Shown here in pieces: positions 1 to 12,125 of a DNA stretch of 64,000 nt. The notes beneath the pieces were generated by a model that did no database searches, was not told the origin of the DNA, and saw only the letters and a program-made list of their open reading frames with translations. Origin of the DNA: Monoplex corrugatus (Eukaryota > Mollusca > Gastropoda > Littorinimorpha > Ranellidae). Where the stretch lies: the NCBI GenBank assembly GCA_030674185.1, contig JAPXFY010000026.1:52087246-52151245 (forward strand), given 5' to 3'. Each line of letters starts with the position of its first letter. Within the stretch, counting starts at the first letter, position 1. The translations under genes were made by a program, and so were the position numbers.

Positions 1-1481
1 AGTGAAAGAATGCTGTGCAGTTGAGCTTATATGCTGCAGTTATATCTCCACTGGATCTTGTGTTTACATAGGAAAGAGATATTTCCCCTGCATTTACATA
101 ATGAATGGTTAATTGCCTGACTGGTCAGTAATATATTGTTTATATTTTGATGAAACTCTCTGTTGTTGTAGGACTGCATATTTTCATGATAGATTTCTTT
201 TGATACCATCTTTTGCAGTTTTATTTCGGTATTATTGATTATATACTTATTTATTTATTCATTCATTTTTTTAAATTCATGTACTCATCAGAATATGTAT
301 TTATTTTTATTGGTGGTGTAATATGTAAGGACATGTTTTCAGTTTCATGAGTGAAAAAAAAAAAAAAGAAACGAACGATTAAGTCTGCTGTATGTGTCTG
401 TGCTGTGTTATGTGTGAGTGTGTGTATGTGTGTGTCTATACTGACCCTGATTTGTTGGTAAGGATTTCTCATTTCTATAAATGTGTGTCTGTGTGTGAGA
501 TTTTTATACCAAATTTGGGTCTTATGTCTGTTTTGAAGGCATGTGGTAGATGAGTAGGTTTGAAATTAAACGGTCATGGTCGAATTTTGAGAAGGAAGGT
601 GACTCTGTCGCTGAAATGTATGGTCTTTAGGTGATGTGGAGAATCAGTAGAACTGTAGAGGGAGAGAACACATTACTAAGAGTGCTGTAGAGCTTACCCC
701 CTTGTTCGGGGATTCATTGCGTGTGTGTGTGGTTAATGAATGTGGTATTGCTGTTTTTACCCTGTGAGAAATATAACTTGACTATTTTGTGTTTCTTCCA
801 TTTTGGTACAATCAAAGTCAGTATTGATCAGTAATTTATTTTCTGTTGCAAACATTGATGGGTGAGATTATCCTACACTGAATGGTTTAGTGTCTCTGTT
901 GTCATCCCTTCTGTTCTCTCTTTATTTCTTTTAATTATCTTTTTTTTTTAATTGTCTGTGAAGGGCAGTGTTCTATTCTAGATGATCTGTAGTATTTCAT
1001 ACACATTTTGTTCAGTGCCATCTATGTCATTTTAGTATGTATGAATATGTACATAAGATTGCAGGTGGGGGTGGGGATTGATATGTGTGTGTGTTTTGCT
1101 TTTTTTTTTTTAAAGGAGTATTTCACTCATTATCTTCAGCTAAGGTGTTCATCAATGGCTTTCTAGTCCAGGAATTTTACAAATTTCTTCAAAATCTCCT
1201 CTGTATTCTTAGTCCCAAATATCTTATATGGATTATTTTCTATGTTCTGTACCTCCATCAATGCTCATTGTGTTAAGAAATGGACAAATAGTCCTTGAAA
1301 ATACTTCAGAATGAATGCGCCTGTTTGCTGCTAAGACACTTTATTGCAGTGCATGCATTTAGAAAATTTCATGAAAAGCTGACAAGATTTTGACTGCTGT
1401 CTCTGTTAAGATCTCTAAAACTATGAAAAATAACATTGTAAAAAGATGTTTAAATCTGGGACAGTTGAACAGATTTTGCTT
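1..1481. other. No gene seen; AT-rich sequence
   Basis: I see no exon-like segment or known repeat here. Short T and A runs and GT-rich patches (about 400-440, 484-500 and 717-732) are present. The longest open frames are short and low-complexity. Confidence 0.6.
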
Positions 1482-1683
1482 TTAACCCTTTGACTCCTGT
1501 ACCTTGTACACTTCACCACCATCTTGCATTGTCAGCCATGCTAGCAAAGCAAAAACTTAACCCTTGGACTCCCTCACTCTATCCACCAGCTGCCTGCCTG
1601 CAGGAAGATGGTGGATAGCGTGAGGGAGTCAAAGGGTTCAGTTTTTGCAGGTAGTGGATAGGGTGCGGGAGTCAAAGGGTTAA
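1482..1683. mobile_element. Fold-back TTAA MITE, copy 1
   Basis: The copy starts TTAACCCTTTGACTCC and ends with the inverted form GGAGTCAAAGGGTTAA, so it is bounded by TTAA on both sides. A second inverted repeat (about 1558-1640) also starts TTAACCC and has a CTGCAGG-like centre. TTAA flanks with CCC-starting inverted ends are the hallmark of piggyBac-type non-autonomous elements; no transposase is present. The family assignment is inference; the palindrome is seen directly. Confidence 0.8.
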
Positions 1684-1980
1684 TAGTGTTATTTCAGATG
1701 TTGAAACATGAAAGTGGCATTTGGACATACGCCGTACTTTTATGCAGTGGTGATGTGCATGTTGATTGTTGATAGTGAAGGAAAAGTGTTGCAGGCCTTG
1801 AAGCACTTTTTCCTTACCTTCTTCATTTGCTGGCCATGTCTGTCTTGGTGGTCAGAGGAGTTGTTGTCAGCCATGCCCCTGTCACGTCACTTGACAGAGG
1901 CGACATCACTGCAACATGTGTTTAGCTGTCTGGTTTTCTTGACGTGAGGGGCAGATTAATAAACGCATCAGTTTCAACAT
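1684..1980. other. No gene seen
   Basis: The sequence is unique-looking, with a short open frame (1708-1947, +) that resembles nothing I recognise. I see no splice-bounded conserved segment. Confidence 0.5.
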
Positions 1981-1985
1981 GCAGA

Positions 1986-2540
1986 TCCCCCTTGGGGATG
2001 CCGGGGGCCTGTTCAGTATAAATAATATCCCCACCTTCTGGAAAATCTGTGCTAGAAATTTCCTCTTTTTCTGTCTCTGTCTTTGTTTCTGCCTTCCTCC
2101 TTTGCTTTCTGTCATTTCTTCCTATCATTTTCTGTCTTGCTGGTCCATTCACGAGTATGTGTTCAATAAAGTCTTATTTACTCTCTCTTAGGATTGATAA
2201 TTGGGTGCATATATTACGAGCATTTTTGGCTCTAGGGGAACGAGATATGCGAAAGCAATTTTTGGGTAATTTAGGCCTGTTTGTGTGCATGTTTTAGTGT
2301 CCTTATGTTTAAATTTGTATTCAGATATGTTTTTTTAAATCTTCTATATGATAAATTGGATGGAGTGGTCAACGCCAGGGGACTCTCCTTAGATTATGTG
2401 CTTGAATGCATTGATGTGTGTACTTAATTTTCTGTTCCTTTTTTTTTCCTGTTGAAGTACTGTGTGTGTATTAAAACAGTTATAGCCCTGATATGGTTCT
2501 GCACAGTCGGCTGGACTTTAAAGAACAATAACAATGACAC
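1986..2540 (+). mobile_element. Retroposon A, copy 1
   Basis: This is a copy of the ~550 bp family whose 5' end reads GGGGATGC then CAGTATAAATAGTATCCCC (here AGTATAAATAATATCCCC). It has a pyrimidine-rich middle, an internal AATAAAGTC, the block AACGCCAGGGG, and a 3' end CAGTCGGCTGG followed by an (AATAAC)-like tail. No coding capacity and no A/B-box pol III promoter is recognisable. The family borders come from the copy at 25169-25717, which has a clear target duplication. Confidence 0.75.
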
Positions 2541-2830
2541 TAAACATGCAGATTAAGCGGGCACTGAGTCAGTTGTGGACACAGGAAAACTATCAGGACC
2601 ACCTGGTGATCTTTGGACCGAAGGTGTTAATTTTCCTTCTGTGTCCATGGCTTAGGGGGTGATCTGATGACGCTCCTCTTCTCACTGCAGCTGATGCTGC
2701 CGTCTGGTCAGTCTTCATGGGTCATTTTTGCCAGCTCATCTACTGTCCTGTTTCCTGGTATCCCACAGTGAGCGGAGATCCACTGGAGGTCCATTCTTCT
2801 GGTTCTTCGGACTTGAAAGACCTTGGTGGT
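2541..2830 (-). pseudogene. LINE fragment with ribonuclease H-like motif
   Basis: The minus strand reads LQWISAHCGIPGNRTVDELA followed by about 20 more decayed residues. This is the C-terminal RNase H motif (W-I-x-x-H-x-G-I-x-G-N-x-x-x-D-x-x-A) that I/Jockey-group LINEs carry after the reverse transcriptase. Downstream (lower coordinates) stops and frame changes are frequent, so this is a relic. The clade assignment rests on this motif alone. Confidence 0.6.
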
Positions 2831-2939
2831 GTGAGAAACATCTCTCCCTAACCTCTTTGTCAAATACTGTGAGAACCAGGGTTTCAAGCAACCAACATGT
2901 TGCACGCAAAAATATTTTAATGCTTTTTGTTACTTTTGT

Positions 2940-3058
2940 GTTGTTGAAATCTTCTAACTTTCAGTTCCAGTTTCTCAAGGTGTTGTGTCCGTGCTCAGGA
3001 ATGAATCCATCTGCACTAACGTCACAGGTGCCATGTGATTGTGATCAAAGCACAATTC
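2940..3058 (+). repeat. Piece of an interspersed repeat shared with 50.66 kb
   Basis: The stretch from TTTCTCAAGGTG through CACTAACGTCACAGGTGCCA recurs with changes near 50668-50735. After MITE copy 2, the GGCCAGGTCCTGA at 3247 matches GGCCAGGTGCTGA at 50801. The MITE therefore appears to sit inside this older repeat. Confidence 0.5.
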
Positions 3059-3239
3059 TTAACCCTTTGACTCTGACATCCTATCCGCCAACTGCAAAAA
3101 CTTAACCCTTTGACTCCCTCACTCTTTCCACCAACTTCCTGCAGGAAGCTGGTGGAAAGGTGTGAGGGAATCAATGGGTTTAGCCTTCGCTTTGCTAGCA
3201 TGTTTGACAATGCAGGATGTGGGTGGACAGGGTGCGGGA
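3059..3239. mobile_element. Fold-back TTAA MITE, copy 2 (right end lost)
   Basis: The left end is TTAACCCTTTGACTC. The inner palindrome (about 3101-3182) has the CTTCCTGCAGGAAGC centre. The right arm runs through GCTAGCATG and TGGACAGGGTGCGGGA and stops before the terminal AGTCAAAGGGTTAA. The element is otherwise like copy 6. Confidence 0.75.
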
Positions 3240-3469
3240 TGAGCTGGCCAGGTCCTGAGAAAGATCTAAATGTTTTTGTTAAATGATGAAAACAGCAATA
3301 AAACCTATATGAATGAACACTAGGTTCATTGCATGGTGTATATCAGTAGAGGCTGGATTAAGATTTTAAACTTTTAAGAGTTGGTTCTTGATGGGGAAGT
3401 AATAATAATGATAATAATAACTACTTGTATAGCACCTCATTTCACAAGACTGGGTGTCATAAGACTTGT
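3240..3469. other. No gene seen
   Basis: Nothing recognisable except the short continuation of the older repeat at 3243-3275 and an (AATAAT)n run at 3400-3420. Confidence 0.5.
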
Positions 3470-4026
3470 TCTCCCCGTCAGGATGCTTGGGGCTCTTTCA
3501 GTATAAAGAATATCCCCACCTTGTGGAAATTCTGTGCTAGAAATTTCCCCTTTTCTGTCCTCTCTTTGTTTCTGCCTTGTACTTTTGCTTTCTGTCATTT
3601 CTACCTATCATTTTCTGCCTTAATGGTTCATTCACTGTATGTGTTTGATTAAGTCTTATGAACTTTTTCTTAGGATTGATAATTGGGTACATGTATTAAG
3701 TGCAATTTTGGCTCTAGGGAGATGAGATATATGGAGGCAGTTTTAGGTAATTTTTGCCCGTTTATATATAGATATTTTGGTGTCCTTAGGTATGTTTAAA
3801 TTTGTATTCAAGTATGTTTTTTGAATCCCCTGTGCGATAAATTGGACCAGAGTGTCAACGCCAGGGGCCTCTCCTTAGATAATGTGCGCGAATGCATTGA
3901 TGTGTGTGCTTAATTTTCTGTTCCTTTTTATTTTCCTGTTGAAGTATTGTGTATGTATTGAAACAGTTGTAGCCCTGATATGGCTCTACGCAGTCAGCTG
4001 GGCTTTAAACAACAATGATAAGATAA
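3470..4026 (+). mobile_element. Retroposon A, copy 2
   Basis: Full-length-looking copy: 5' GGATGCTTGGGGCTCTTTCAG, then TATAAAGAATATCCCC, the pyrimidine-rich middle, and 3' CAGTCAGCTGGGCTTTAAAC followed by an AAC/AAT-rich tail. Same orientation as all other copies. Confidence 0.8.
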
Positions 4027-4389
4027 CACAAGACTCGTAAACAGTTCACAAAAGCAGAAGTGACAGAGGTGGGCATATGTACAACAAATACATGTCAACC
4101 CATGTACTGCTATGATCAAACAAACCACTAAACAGGCTGTCAGACATATTTTGCAACATGTATATCAAAGAGACAAACCACTAAACAGGCTGTGAAAGAC
4201 TTATTTTGCAACATGTATTTGGCAGTTGTCTTCATCTCAGGATGTGTGTGTATGCATGTTTTGTTGTTGTTGTTTTATAGTTTGGCCTACATTATGCTGC
4301 ACAGTCTGCATATTTTGTTGTCTTTGGTGGGTGACGAGGGTCGTTTTCATTTGGATAAACAAATCACAATAAACTTTTGATCATTATTT

Positions 4390-4395
<6 letters not shown>
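4027..4395. other. No gene seen
   Basis: There is a short internal near-duplication (AAACCACTAAACAGGCTGT at about 4119 and 4174) and otherwise nothing recognisable. Confidence 0.5.
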
Positions 4396-4417
<22 letters not shown>

Positions 4418-4421
<4 letters not shown>

Positions 4422-4830
4422 TGCTGGGGACTCTTTCAATATAATAGTATCCGCACCTTTTTGAAATTCTGTGCTAGAAATTTCCTCTTTGTGTCTTTCT
4501 TCCTCTTTTGCTTTCTCTCATTTCTTCCTATCATTTTCTGCTTTGTTGATATATTGACCTGTATGTGTTCAATAAAGTCTTATTTACTTTCTCTTAATAA
4601 TGATAATTGGGTAAATGTATTGTGTGCTATTTTGGCTGTAAGGAAGTGAGACATGCGAAAACAATTTTAGGTTATTTAGGCCTGTTTTTATATATGTTTT
4701 AGTGTCCTTAGTAATGTTTAATTTGTATTCAGGTTTTTGTTTTAAACACTCTTTGTGATAAATTGGATGGACTGGTCGGTGTGACTTGAACAGTATAGTC
4801 CTGATACGGCTCTACGCAGTTGGCTGGGGT
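4418..4830 (+). mobile_element. Retroposon A, copy 3 (internally deleted)
   Basis: A run of 17 G precedes the 5' end (GGGATGCTGGGGACTCTTTCA). Most of the region after AAATTGGATGGACTGGTC is missing compared with other copies. The 3' end (CAGTTGGCTGGGGTTTAA) runs directly into MITE copy 3. Confidence 0.7.
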
Positions 4831-4971
4831 TTAACCGTTTGACTCCCGCACCCTATCCACCAGCTTCTTGTCGGAGGCTGGTGGATAGGATGGGAAGTCA
4901 AAGGATTAAGTTTTTGCTTTGCTAGCATGGTTGACAATGCAGGATGCTGGTAGACAGGGTGCGGGAGTTAA
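4831..4971. mobile_element. Fold-back TTAA MITE, copy 3 (short left arm)
   Basis: It begins TTAACCGTTTGACTCCCGC and ends GCGGGAGTTAA. The left arm lacks the outer spacer with the TGCATTGTCAACC segment. The inner hairpin is intact, and the right arm is complete with GCTAGCATGGTTGACAATGC. Confidence 0.7.
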
Positions 4972-5372
4972 ACAGAAGTAACAGTAACAGAAAAAGCCTC
5001 AAACCTCAGATACATGCATTAAGCAAGAGAGAGAACTGTTCAGCTGCATAGAGTCACCATGTGACCTGTTCATATATAAATTGATTTTTGGAGATATCAA
5101 GTTATTGTATCATTGAAAAGGGCATGAAAATTCCTTCTTTCCTATGATATATAAGTGAAATCTGTAAGACAAATACAGTAGGTGTTGTGTGTGGTCAACT
5201 GAAATGTCACATGTTCATAATCCTTGTTTTGAGAAAACAAGAAAGAAAATTTGAGCACATTCGCCAATTGATTGTCATCAGCAGTTTTCACTCTAAGTAT
5301 ATTTGAATTATTTTGAATGTGCAGTACTCAAGAATTGACATCATAAGTTTAAAAACAATGCATGAGGTTGTG
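4972..5372. other. No gene seen
   Basis: The sequence looks unique, with no conserved coding segment visible on either strand. Confidence 0.5.
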
Positions 5373-5534
5373 TGAAGGGTTGAGTTGTGGTGACAGTTGA
5401 AGACTGCCAGTTTTGAGTAATTTCTGTGAAGGGTTGAGTTGTGGTGACAGTTGAAGACTGCCAGTTTTGAGTAATTTCTGTGAAGGGTTGAGTTGTGGTT
5501 ACTGTTGAAGACAGCCGAGTTTTGAGTAATTTCA
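5373..5534 (+). repeat. Minisatellite, 54-bp unit x3
   Basis: Three adjacent copies each start TGTGAAGGGTTGAGTTGTGG and end GTTTTGAGTAATTTC. The third copy has a few substitutions (GGTTACTG, ACAGCCGAG). Confidence 0.9.
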
Positions 5535-5616
5535 ACAAAGTATTGCCAAGGAGTATCGCCATTATTTTTCAATTGTAATGTTTTTGTGTGAGTGGGGGTG
5601 GGGTGGTGGTGTGGGG

Positions 5617-5635
5617 GGGGGGGGGGGGGGGGGGG
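5617..5635 (+). repeat. Poly-G tract
   Basis: An uninterrupted G run lies in a wider G/T-rich stretch (5585-5638). Similar G runs occur at 4405-4420, 39190-39204 and 40795-40810, and a C run at 62560-62572. Confidence 0.8.
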
Positions 5636-5809
5636 CTTGGAGTGGAGGTAGATTTCACTGTGAAACTTAACAGGCGCCTAACAAAAAGCTCAAAAAGAAG
5701 TTGCAACAAAAATACCCATTTCACCCAGGTAAAATGTTATCACTTTTCGTAGGCTTTAAGTTTAAATGTGATGTTTGTCAAGATTTGTGGAAATGGGTTA
5801 CATATGTTT

Positions 5810-5954
5810 TTAACCCTTTGACTCCCGCATCCTATCCACCAACTGCAAAAACTTAACCCTTTGATTCCCTCACCCAATCCACCAGCTTCCTGCAAGAAGC
5901 TGTGGATGGAGTGAGGGAATCAAAGGGTTTTAGTTGCTGGAGTCAAAGGATTAA
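5810..5954. mobile_element. Fold-back TTAA MITE, copy 4
   Basis: The left end is TTAACCCTTTGACTCCCGC, the inner hairpin has a TTCCTGCAAGAAGCT centre, and the right end is GGAGTCAAAGGATTAA. The right outer spacer is deleted, giving a short copy. Confidence 0.75.
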
Positions 5955-6154
5955 AACATGCTCTAAGACTTCCCTTACTGCAGTTTGTGACATCCTTATT
6001 TTTAGGCAAAAACCGTAAAACCCGTGTCACACTGTCCCAATGTTGACTACGATAGCACTATGATATGTCCCGATTTGATTGGCTTGCCATGATTGACCCT
6101 GAGTGTATTTAATATGTTAAAAACATTTGTTGTGCGTCCTGAATGTTCCTGATC

Positions 6155-6646
6155 GCCAGGGGCTCTTTCAGTATAGATAGTATCCCCACCTTTTGGAAAT
6201 TCTGTGTTAGAAATTTCCTGCCTTAATGGTCCATTCACCTGTATGTGTTCCATAAAGTCTTACATACTTTTTCTTAGGATTTATGACTGGATATATGTAT
6301 TAAGTGCATTTTTGGCTCTAGGGAAGTGAAATATTTGGAAGCAATTCTAGATAAATTAGGCATGCTTTTACATGTTTTAGTGTCCTTAGTTATGTTTAAA
6401 TTTATATTCAGGTGTGTTTTGTAAATCCCTTGTGTGATAAATTGAATTGAGTGGTCAATGCCAGAGGCATCTCCTTAGCTTATGTGCACAAATGCATTGA
6501 TATGTAAACTTAATTTTCTTTTCCTTTTTTTATTTATTAATTATTTTTTGTTGTTGTTGTTGAAGTTTTGTATGTTTTGAAACGGTTATAGCACTGATAT
6601 GGCTGTACACAGTCGGCTGGGCTTTAAACAAAACTAACAGTAACAG
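6155..6646 (+). mobile_element. Retroposon A, copy 4 (internal deletion)
   Basis: It begins CCAGGGGCTCTTTCAG and TATAGATAGTATCCCC. The pyrimidine-rich block after GAAATTTCCT is missing. It ends CAGTCGGCTGGGCTTTAAAC with an AAAACTAACAGTAACAG tail. Confidence 0.75.
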
Positions 6647-7532
6647 ACCATAGAGGGCCATTGTGGTCAAAATCAGGACAGTGTGACAGGGATGTAAGGG
6701 ATCATATAAGGAACGGGTGAAGTTGAGTATCAATCAGTTGTCACAAACAGCAAGTTTTCAAAATAATTTATGCAGCCACAGTGAGGCAAGAGAAATGGTT
6801 GTCCATTTTCATCAAACATTTTCAGCCGTCACAAATGTAGTTTCTGCAACTACTGGAGAGAGAAAGGAAATTCAGAAATTTAAGTGTAAGGCCACTGGCT
6901 TGTATAGAAGGGGTTACACATGCAACTAGCTCACATAGCTTGAAAATTATATTTGAAAGCATGTTAACAAAGAACACAAAAAATCAAAATGGAAAAGCAA
7001 CTATTTGTCGTGATTAAGAGAGGGCAGATTGACTGCATATCATGATGAGAGAAGGAGCTGGCCTGACTGCACACCGTTATATGTTTTCAATCAGGCGAGC
7101 GTTGAACAATGTGTACAAACACTGTAGTTTGTACAGCCATTGTAGTTGGAGCGAGGGGAAATGGACAGAGAGAGAAAATTAGGGAAAGTTATTAGCAGTG
7201 GTTAATAAGTGAAAGCCTTAGATATGATGAAGTAGAAGTGAGTAAGTAATTTAATTATATTTTCAAGGGTGACTGATAAATTAAATTAAGTGAAATATCT
7301 AGTGAGGGTAAAACAAACTAATAACTTTATTTTCGATTGTGATGGCATAATAGTACTATTCAATGAAAGGTTTATCTATTTGAGTTTTCAAGGGTCAATT
7401 CTCTGCTACTCTTATCCAATTGTGATCAGAATAGTAATATGGTATGTTCTGATTTGACCAACCGCCACTATTGACCTCACTTGTTTTTAGCTTTTGAAAA
7501 CACACATGGCGCTTGCTAAATGGACTGTGGTG
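6647..7532. other. No gene seen
   Basis: No exon-like or repeat-like segment is recognisable. The open frame at 6717-6929 has no recognisable domain and no splice context that would make it convincing. Confidence 0.5.
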
Positions 7533-10037
7533 GGGGTTTACCTCATTTAGTAAGTTAGTAAAGGGACAGTGCGATAGTGGTTTACCTCATTTAGTGAGTT
7601 AGAAAAGGGACAGTGTTATAGTGGTTTAACTCATTTAGTAAGTTAGTAAAAGGACAGTGCTATAGTGGTTTAACTCATTTAGTTAGTAAGGGTTTACCTC
7701 ATTTAGTGAGTTAGTAAAGTGACAGTTTACAGTGGTTTTACTTTCATAGTGTAAGGACAGTGTGGGGGTTTAACTCATTTAGTAAGTTAGTAAAGGGACA
7801 GTGTTGATAGTGGTTTAACTCATTTAGTAAGTTAGTAAAGGGACAGTGTTATAGTGGTTTAACTCATTTAGTAAGTTAGTAAAGGGACAGTGTTATAGTG
7901 GTTTACCTCATTTAGTGAGTTAGAAAAGGGACAGTGTATAGTGGTTTAACTCATTTAGTAAGTTAGTAAAAGGACAGTGTGATAGTGGTTTAACTCATTT
8001 AGTTAGTTAGGTACATAGGGTTAAAGTGACTTATAGTGGTTTTACTCATTAGTAGTTAGTAAAGGACAGTGTGAGGGTTAACTCATTTAGTAAGTTAGTA
8101 AAGGGACAGTGTTATAGTGGTTTAACTCATTTAGTAAGTTAGTAAAGGGCAGTGTTATAGTGGTTAACTCATTTAGTAGTTAGTAAGGGACAGTGTGATA
8201 GTGGTTAATATTTAGTAGTTAGTAAAGGGACAGTGTTATAGTGGTTTAACTCATTTAGTAAGTAGTAAAGGGACAGTGTGATATGTGGTTTAACTCATTT
8301 AGTAAGTAGTAAAGGGACGTGTTTATAGTGGTTTAACTCATTATAGTAAGTTAGTACAGGGCAGTGTGATAGTGGTTTAACTCATTAGTAGTTAGAACTT
8401 ATTTTAATCATTAGTTCAGTAAAGGGACAGTGTGATAATGGTTTAACTCATTTAGTGACTTTTTAGTAAGTCAGTAAAGGGACAGTGTTATAGTGGTTTA
8501 ACTCATTTAGTGACTTTTTAGGAAGTAGTAAAGGGACAGTATAGTGTTAATATGTTTAATCATTTAGTAAGTCAGTAAAGGGACAGTGTGATAGTGGTTT
8601 AACTCATTTAGTGAGTTAGTAAAGGGACAGTGTGATAGTGGTTTAACTCATTTAGTACTATTAGGAAGTTAAGGGACAGTGTTATAGTGGTTTAACTCAT
8701 TTAGTAAGTCAGTAAAGGGACAGTGTGATAGTGGTTTAACTCATTTAGTGAGTTAGTAAAAGGACAGTGTGATAATGGTTTAACTCATTTAGTGAGTTAG
8801 TAAAAGGACAGTGTGATAGTGGTTTAACTCATTTAGTGAGTTAGTAAAAGGACAGTGTGATAGTGGTTTAACTCATTTAGTGAGTTAGTAAAAGGACAGT
8901 GTGATAGGGGTTTAACTCATTTAGTGAGTTAGTAAAAGGACAGTGTGATAGGGGTTTAACTCATTTAGTGAGTTAGTAAAGGGACAGTGTGATAGTGGTT
9001 TAACTCATTTAGTGAGTTAGTAAAAGGACAGTGTGATAGGGGTTTAACTCATTTAGTAAGTTAGTAAAGGGACAGTGTGATAGGTTTTTTTATAACTCAT
9101 ATAGTAAGTTAGTAAAGGGACAATGTTATAGTGGTTTAACTCATTTAGTAAGTTAGTAAAGGGACAGTGTGTTAGGTTTTTTTATAACTCATATAGTAAG
9201 TTAGTAAAGGGACAATGTTATAGTGGTTTAACTCATTTAGTAAGTTAATAAAGGGACAGTGTATTAAGCGTTGTAACTCATTTAGTAAGTTAGTAAAAGG
9301 ACAGTGCGATAGTGGTTTAACTCATTTAGTAAGTTAGTAAAGTGACAGTGTGATAGTGGTTTAACTCATTTAGTAAGTCAGTAAAGTGACAGTGTTATAG
9401 TGGTTTATCTCATTTAGTAAGTTAGTAAAGGGACAGTGTTATAGTGGTTTAATTCATTTAGCGAGTTAGTAAAGAGACAGTGTTATAGGGGTTTAACTCA
9501 TTTAGTGACTTTTTAGTAAGTTAGTAAAGGGACAGTGTGATAGTGGTTTAACTGATTTAGTGAGTTAGTAAAGGGACAGTGTTATAGTGGTTTAACTCAT
9601 TTAGCGAGTTAGTAAAGGGACAGTGTTATAGGGGTTTAACTCATTTAGTGACTTTTTAGTAAGTTAGTAAAGGGACAGTGTATAGTGGTTTAACTCATTT
9701 AGTGAGTTAAAGGAATATAGGGAACATGTGTATAAAGGGTTAGTGTTTAACTCATTTAGTGAGTTAGTAAAGGGACAGTGTTATAGTGGTTTAACTCATT
9801 TAGCGAGTTAGTAAAGGGACAGTGTTATAGTGGTTTAACTCATTTAGTAAGTTAGTAAAGGGACAGTGTTATAGTGGTTTAACTCATTTAATGAGTTAGT
9901 AAAGGGACAGTGTTATAGTGGTTTAACTCATTTAGTGAGTTAGTAAAGGGACAGTGTTATAGTGGTTTAACTCATTTAGCGAGTTAGTAAAGGGACAGTG
10001 TTATAGGGGTTTAACTCATTTAGTGAGTTAGTAACGG
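7533..10037 (+). repeat. Minisatellite, 44-bp unit, about 57 copies
   Basis: Direct tandem repeats contain GTTTAACTCATTTAGT, GAGTTAGTAAA and GGGACAGTG. Most spacings are 44 bp. Single-base losses are common in 8030-8560, while 8560-10037 is more regular. Recurring variants include an inserted ACTTTTTAGTAAG block. No long frame is open across it and there are no unique spacers. Confidence 0.95.
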
Positions 10038-10242
10038 GTAACTTAATATTTCCCTAAAATGAAAGATGTAAATATGAGAGAGAGAGAGAGAATGAATGAA
10101 TGAATATCTTCATTTACAAGGGTAACTGATAACAGAGGGAGAAGAAATGAAGAAGAGAGAGAAGAATGCAATCAAACATAAACTGAAGGAAAGTTCATAA
10201 TTTTGTGTGGCTGAATTGCCCCTGACTAGAGCATATATGATA

Positions 10243-10243
<1 letters not shown>

Positions 10244-10300
<57 letters not shown>

Positions 10301-10301
10301 C

Positions 10302-10388
<87 letters not shown>
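10244..10388 (+). repeat. (CA)n microsatellite
   Basis: About 145 bp of CA dinucleotides, interrupted once by ATCCACACAC. Confidence 0.97.
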
Positions 10389-10390
<2 letters not shown>

Positions 10391-10480
10391 GGAAATTGTG
10401 ATTTGTGTGTATTAACGGCAGTCTAATCGCCATGTATTTGAAGGCTGAATTTTGAATGTGCATGTAGATGCAAAGAAAAG

Positions 10481-10800
10481 ACATGGACAGCAAAGAAAAC
10501 AAACGAGACAGTCTTGATGGAAGCAGACGCAAGTAGATCATTCATAAGGAAGATTAGGAAAAGACAGGCAACCTTTATAGGCCATTTTATGAGGAAGGGG
10601 GATTTGGAGCACCTGGTCACAACGGGAAAGCTGGAGGGAAAGAGAGCACCAGGTAGACCCAGGGAGAAAATGCTGGACGGACTTGCAGGGTGGCGGAGGA
10701 CGAGGAGGGTGGAGGATATGCTTGGGGCAACAAGAGATAGAGACAGATGGAAGTCCATGATCGCCAACGCCATGCGGCAGGTCACATGATGATGATGATG
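10481..10800 (+). pseudogene. RTE-B LINE, 3' fragment, copy 1
   Basis: The translation of 10493-10789 is the C-terminal end of an endonuclease/reverse transcriptase polyprotein. Recognisable pieces are RKRQATFIGHFMRKGDLEHL, KLEGKRAPGRPREKMLDG and RDRWKSMIANAMRQ. It ends in a (TGATGA) tail, as in every copy of this family. The RT domain is absent, which is typical 5' truncation. RTE-like is my best clade guess from the C-terminus and the short simple-repeat tail. Confidence 0.85.
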
Positions 10801-11052
10801 TAGATGCAAACCATCAGACCTTTAGTACTTATAATGATGGGGCTTCTCTGTGCTAGTGTGACAGTGTATGTGCACACGTTTCAAATTTTCCAACATATTC
10901 ATGATGATGTGTGGGTGCAGGTGTGCTGAAGTTTGCATGCACATAACATTCATGCATGCATGCACACACTGCTACATAGACATAGGTTTGTATGCAAGTG
11001 TGGACGTTTGTGTAAACACATATTCTTCTTTCTGCCTGTCTCTGTCTGTCTG

Positions 11053-11093
11053 TCTCTCTCTCTCTCTCACTCTCTCTCTCTCTCTCTCGCGCG

Positions 11094-11157
<64 letters not shown>
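11053..11157 (+). repeat. (CT)n then (CA)n microsatellite
   Basis: CT repeats pass through GCGCGC into about 60 bp of CA repeats. Confidence 0.95.
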
Positions 11158-11163
<6 letters not shown>

Positions 11164-11260
11164 ATACTCGTGTACACCAGCATACATGAGACAAATCTCC
11201 TACATGTCTATATGCATTAATCTTTATCTTGTGTGCACACTGTGGACACACCGTCTCTCT

Positions 11261-11616
11261 TACCCTTGATTTAAAAATCATACATAGTGAATAGATTATT
11301 TACATTCGCCCCTTCTACCCTTCCCTCCTTCCCGCCCTCTCTCCCTCCTCTCTCTCTTTCTGTCTGAGTGTGTCTTTCTGTCTCTTTCTCTGTCTGTCTG
11401 TCACTATCTCCGTGTCTGTCTCTCCTCTCTGTCTGTCTGTCTCTTGTCTCTTACCCTTGATTTAAAAATCATACATTGTGAATGGATTATTTACATTTGC
11501 CCCTTCAACCCTTCCCTCCTTCCCACCCTCTCTCCTCCTCTCTCTCTCTGTCTCTCTCTCTCTGAGTGTGTCTCTTTGTCTCCCTCTCCCTCTCTGTCTC
11601 TATCTGTCTCTCTCTC

Positions 11617-11640
<24 letters not shown>
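11261..11640 (+). repeat. Tandem duplication, about 191 bp x2, pyrimidine-rich
   Basis: TACCCTTGATTTAAAAATC with its following sequence occurs at about 11261 and again at 11451. About 100 bp after each start are nearly identical, and both copies then pass into CT-rich low-complexity sequence. Confidence 0.85.
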
Positions 11641-11689
<49 letters not shown>

Positions 11690-11778
11690 TCTCTCTCACG
11701 CACTATCTCTCCACACACACACACACACACTCCCTCTCTCTCTCTCTCTCTCCTCTCACACACTCTCTCTCTCTTCAT
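11637..11778 (+). repeat. (CA)n and (CT)n microsatellite
   Basis: About 50 bp of CA, then alternating CT and CA blocks. Confidence 0.95.
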
Positions 11779-12125
11779 TTCAATATGCGTTAAACAGCAT
11801 ATTTAAACATCCGGCCATGTTTATTCATGGTCACACAGATTTAAAAGCAGGATGGTAAATGGTACAGATCGCAGAAGGAAAGTATGAGTCAGACTGTGTG
11901 TATATCGCTCACAGTGATGCGTAGAACTTATCTACACGCCAGCTTAACCCATTGCCTTCATCACCCTATTCACCACCTGAAAAAATAACCCTTTCACACC
12001 CTCACCCTATCCACCAGCTTCCTGCAAGAAACTGGTGGATAGGGTTATGAGAGTGAAAGGATTAAGTTTTTGCTGGGACTACCCTGGCTGATAACGTAGA
12101 AAGCTGGTGGGTAGAGTGAGGGAGT

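Noticed and set aside
6717..6929. Small host gene
   Set aside because: 70 codons with no recognisable motif and no splice or repeat context; it is within chance expectation.
7533..10037. CRISPR-like array
   Set aside because: The whole unit repeats; there are no unique spacers, and the genome is eukaryotic.
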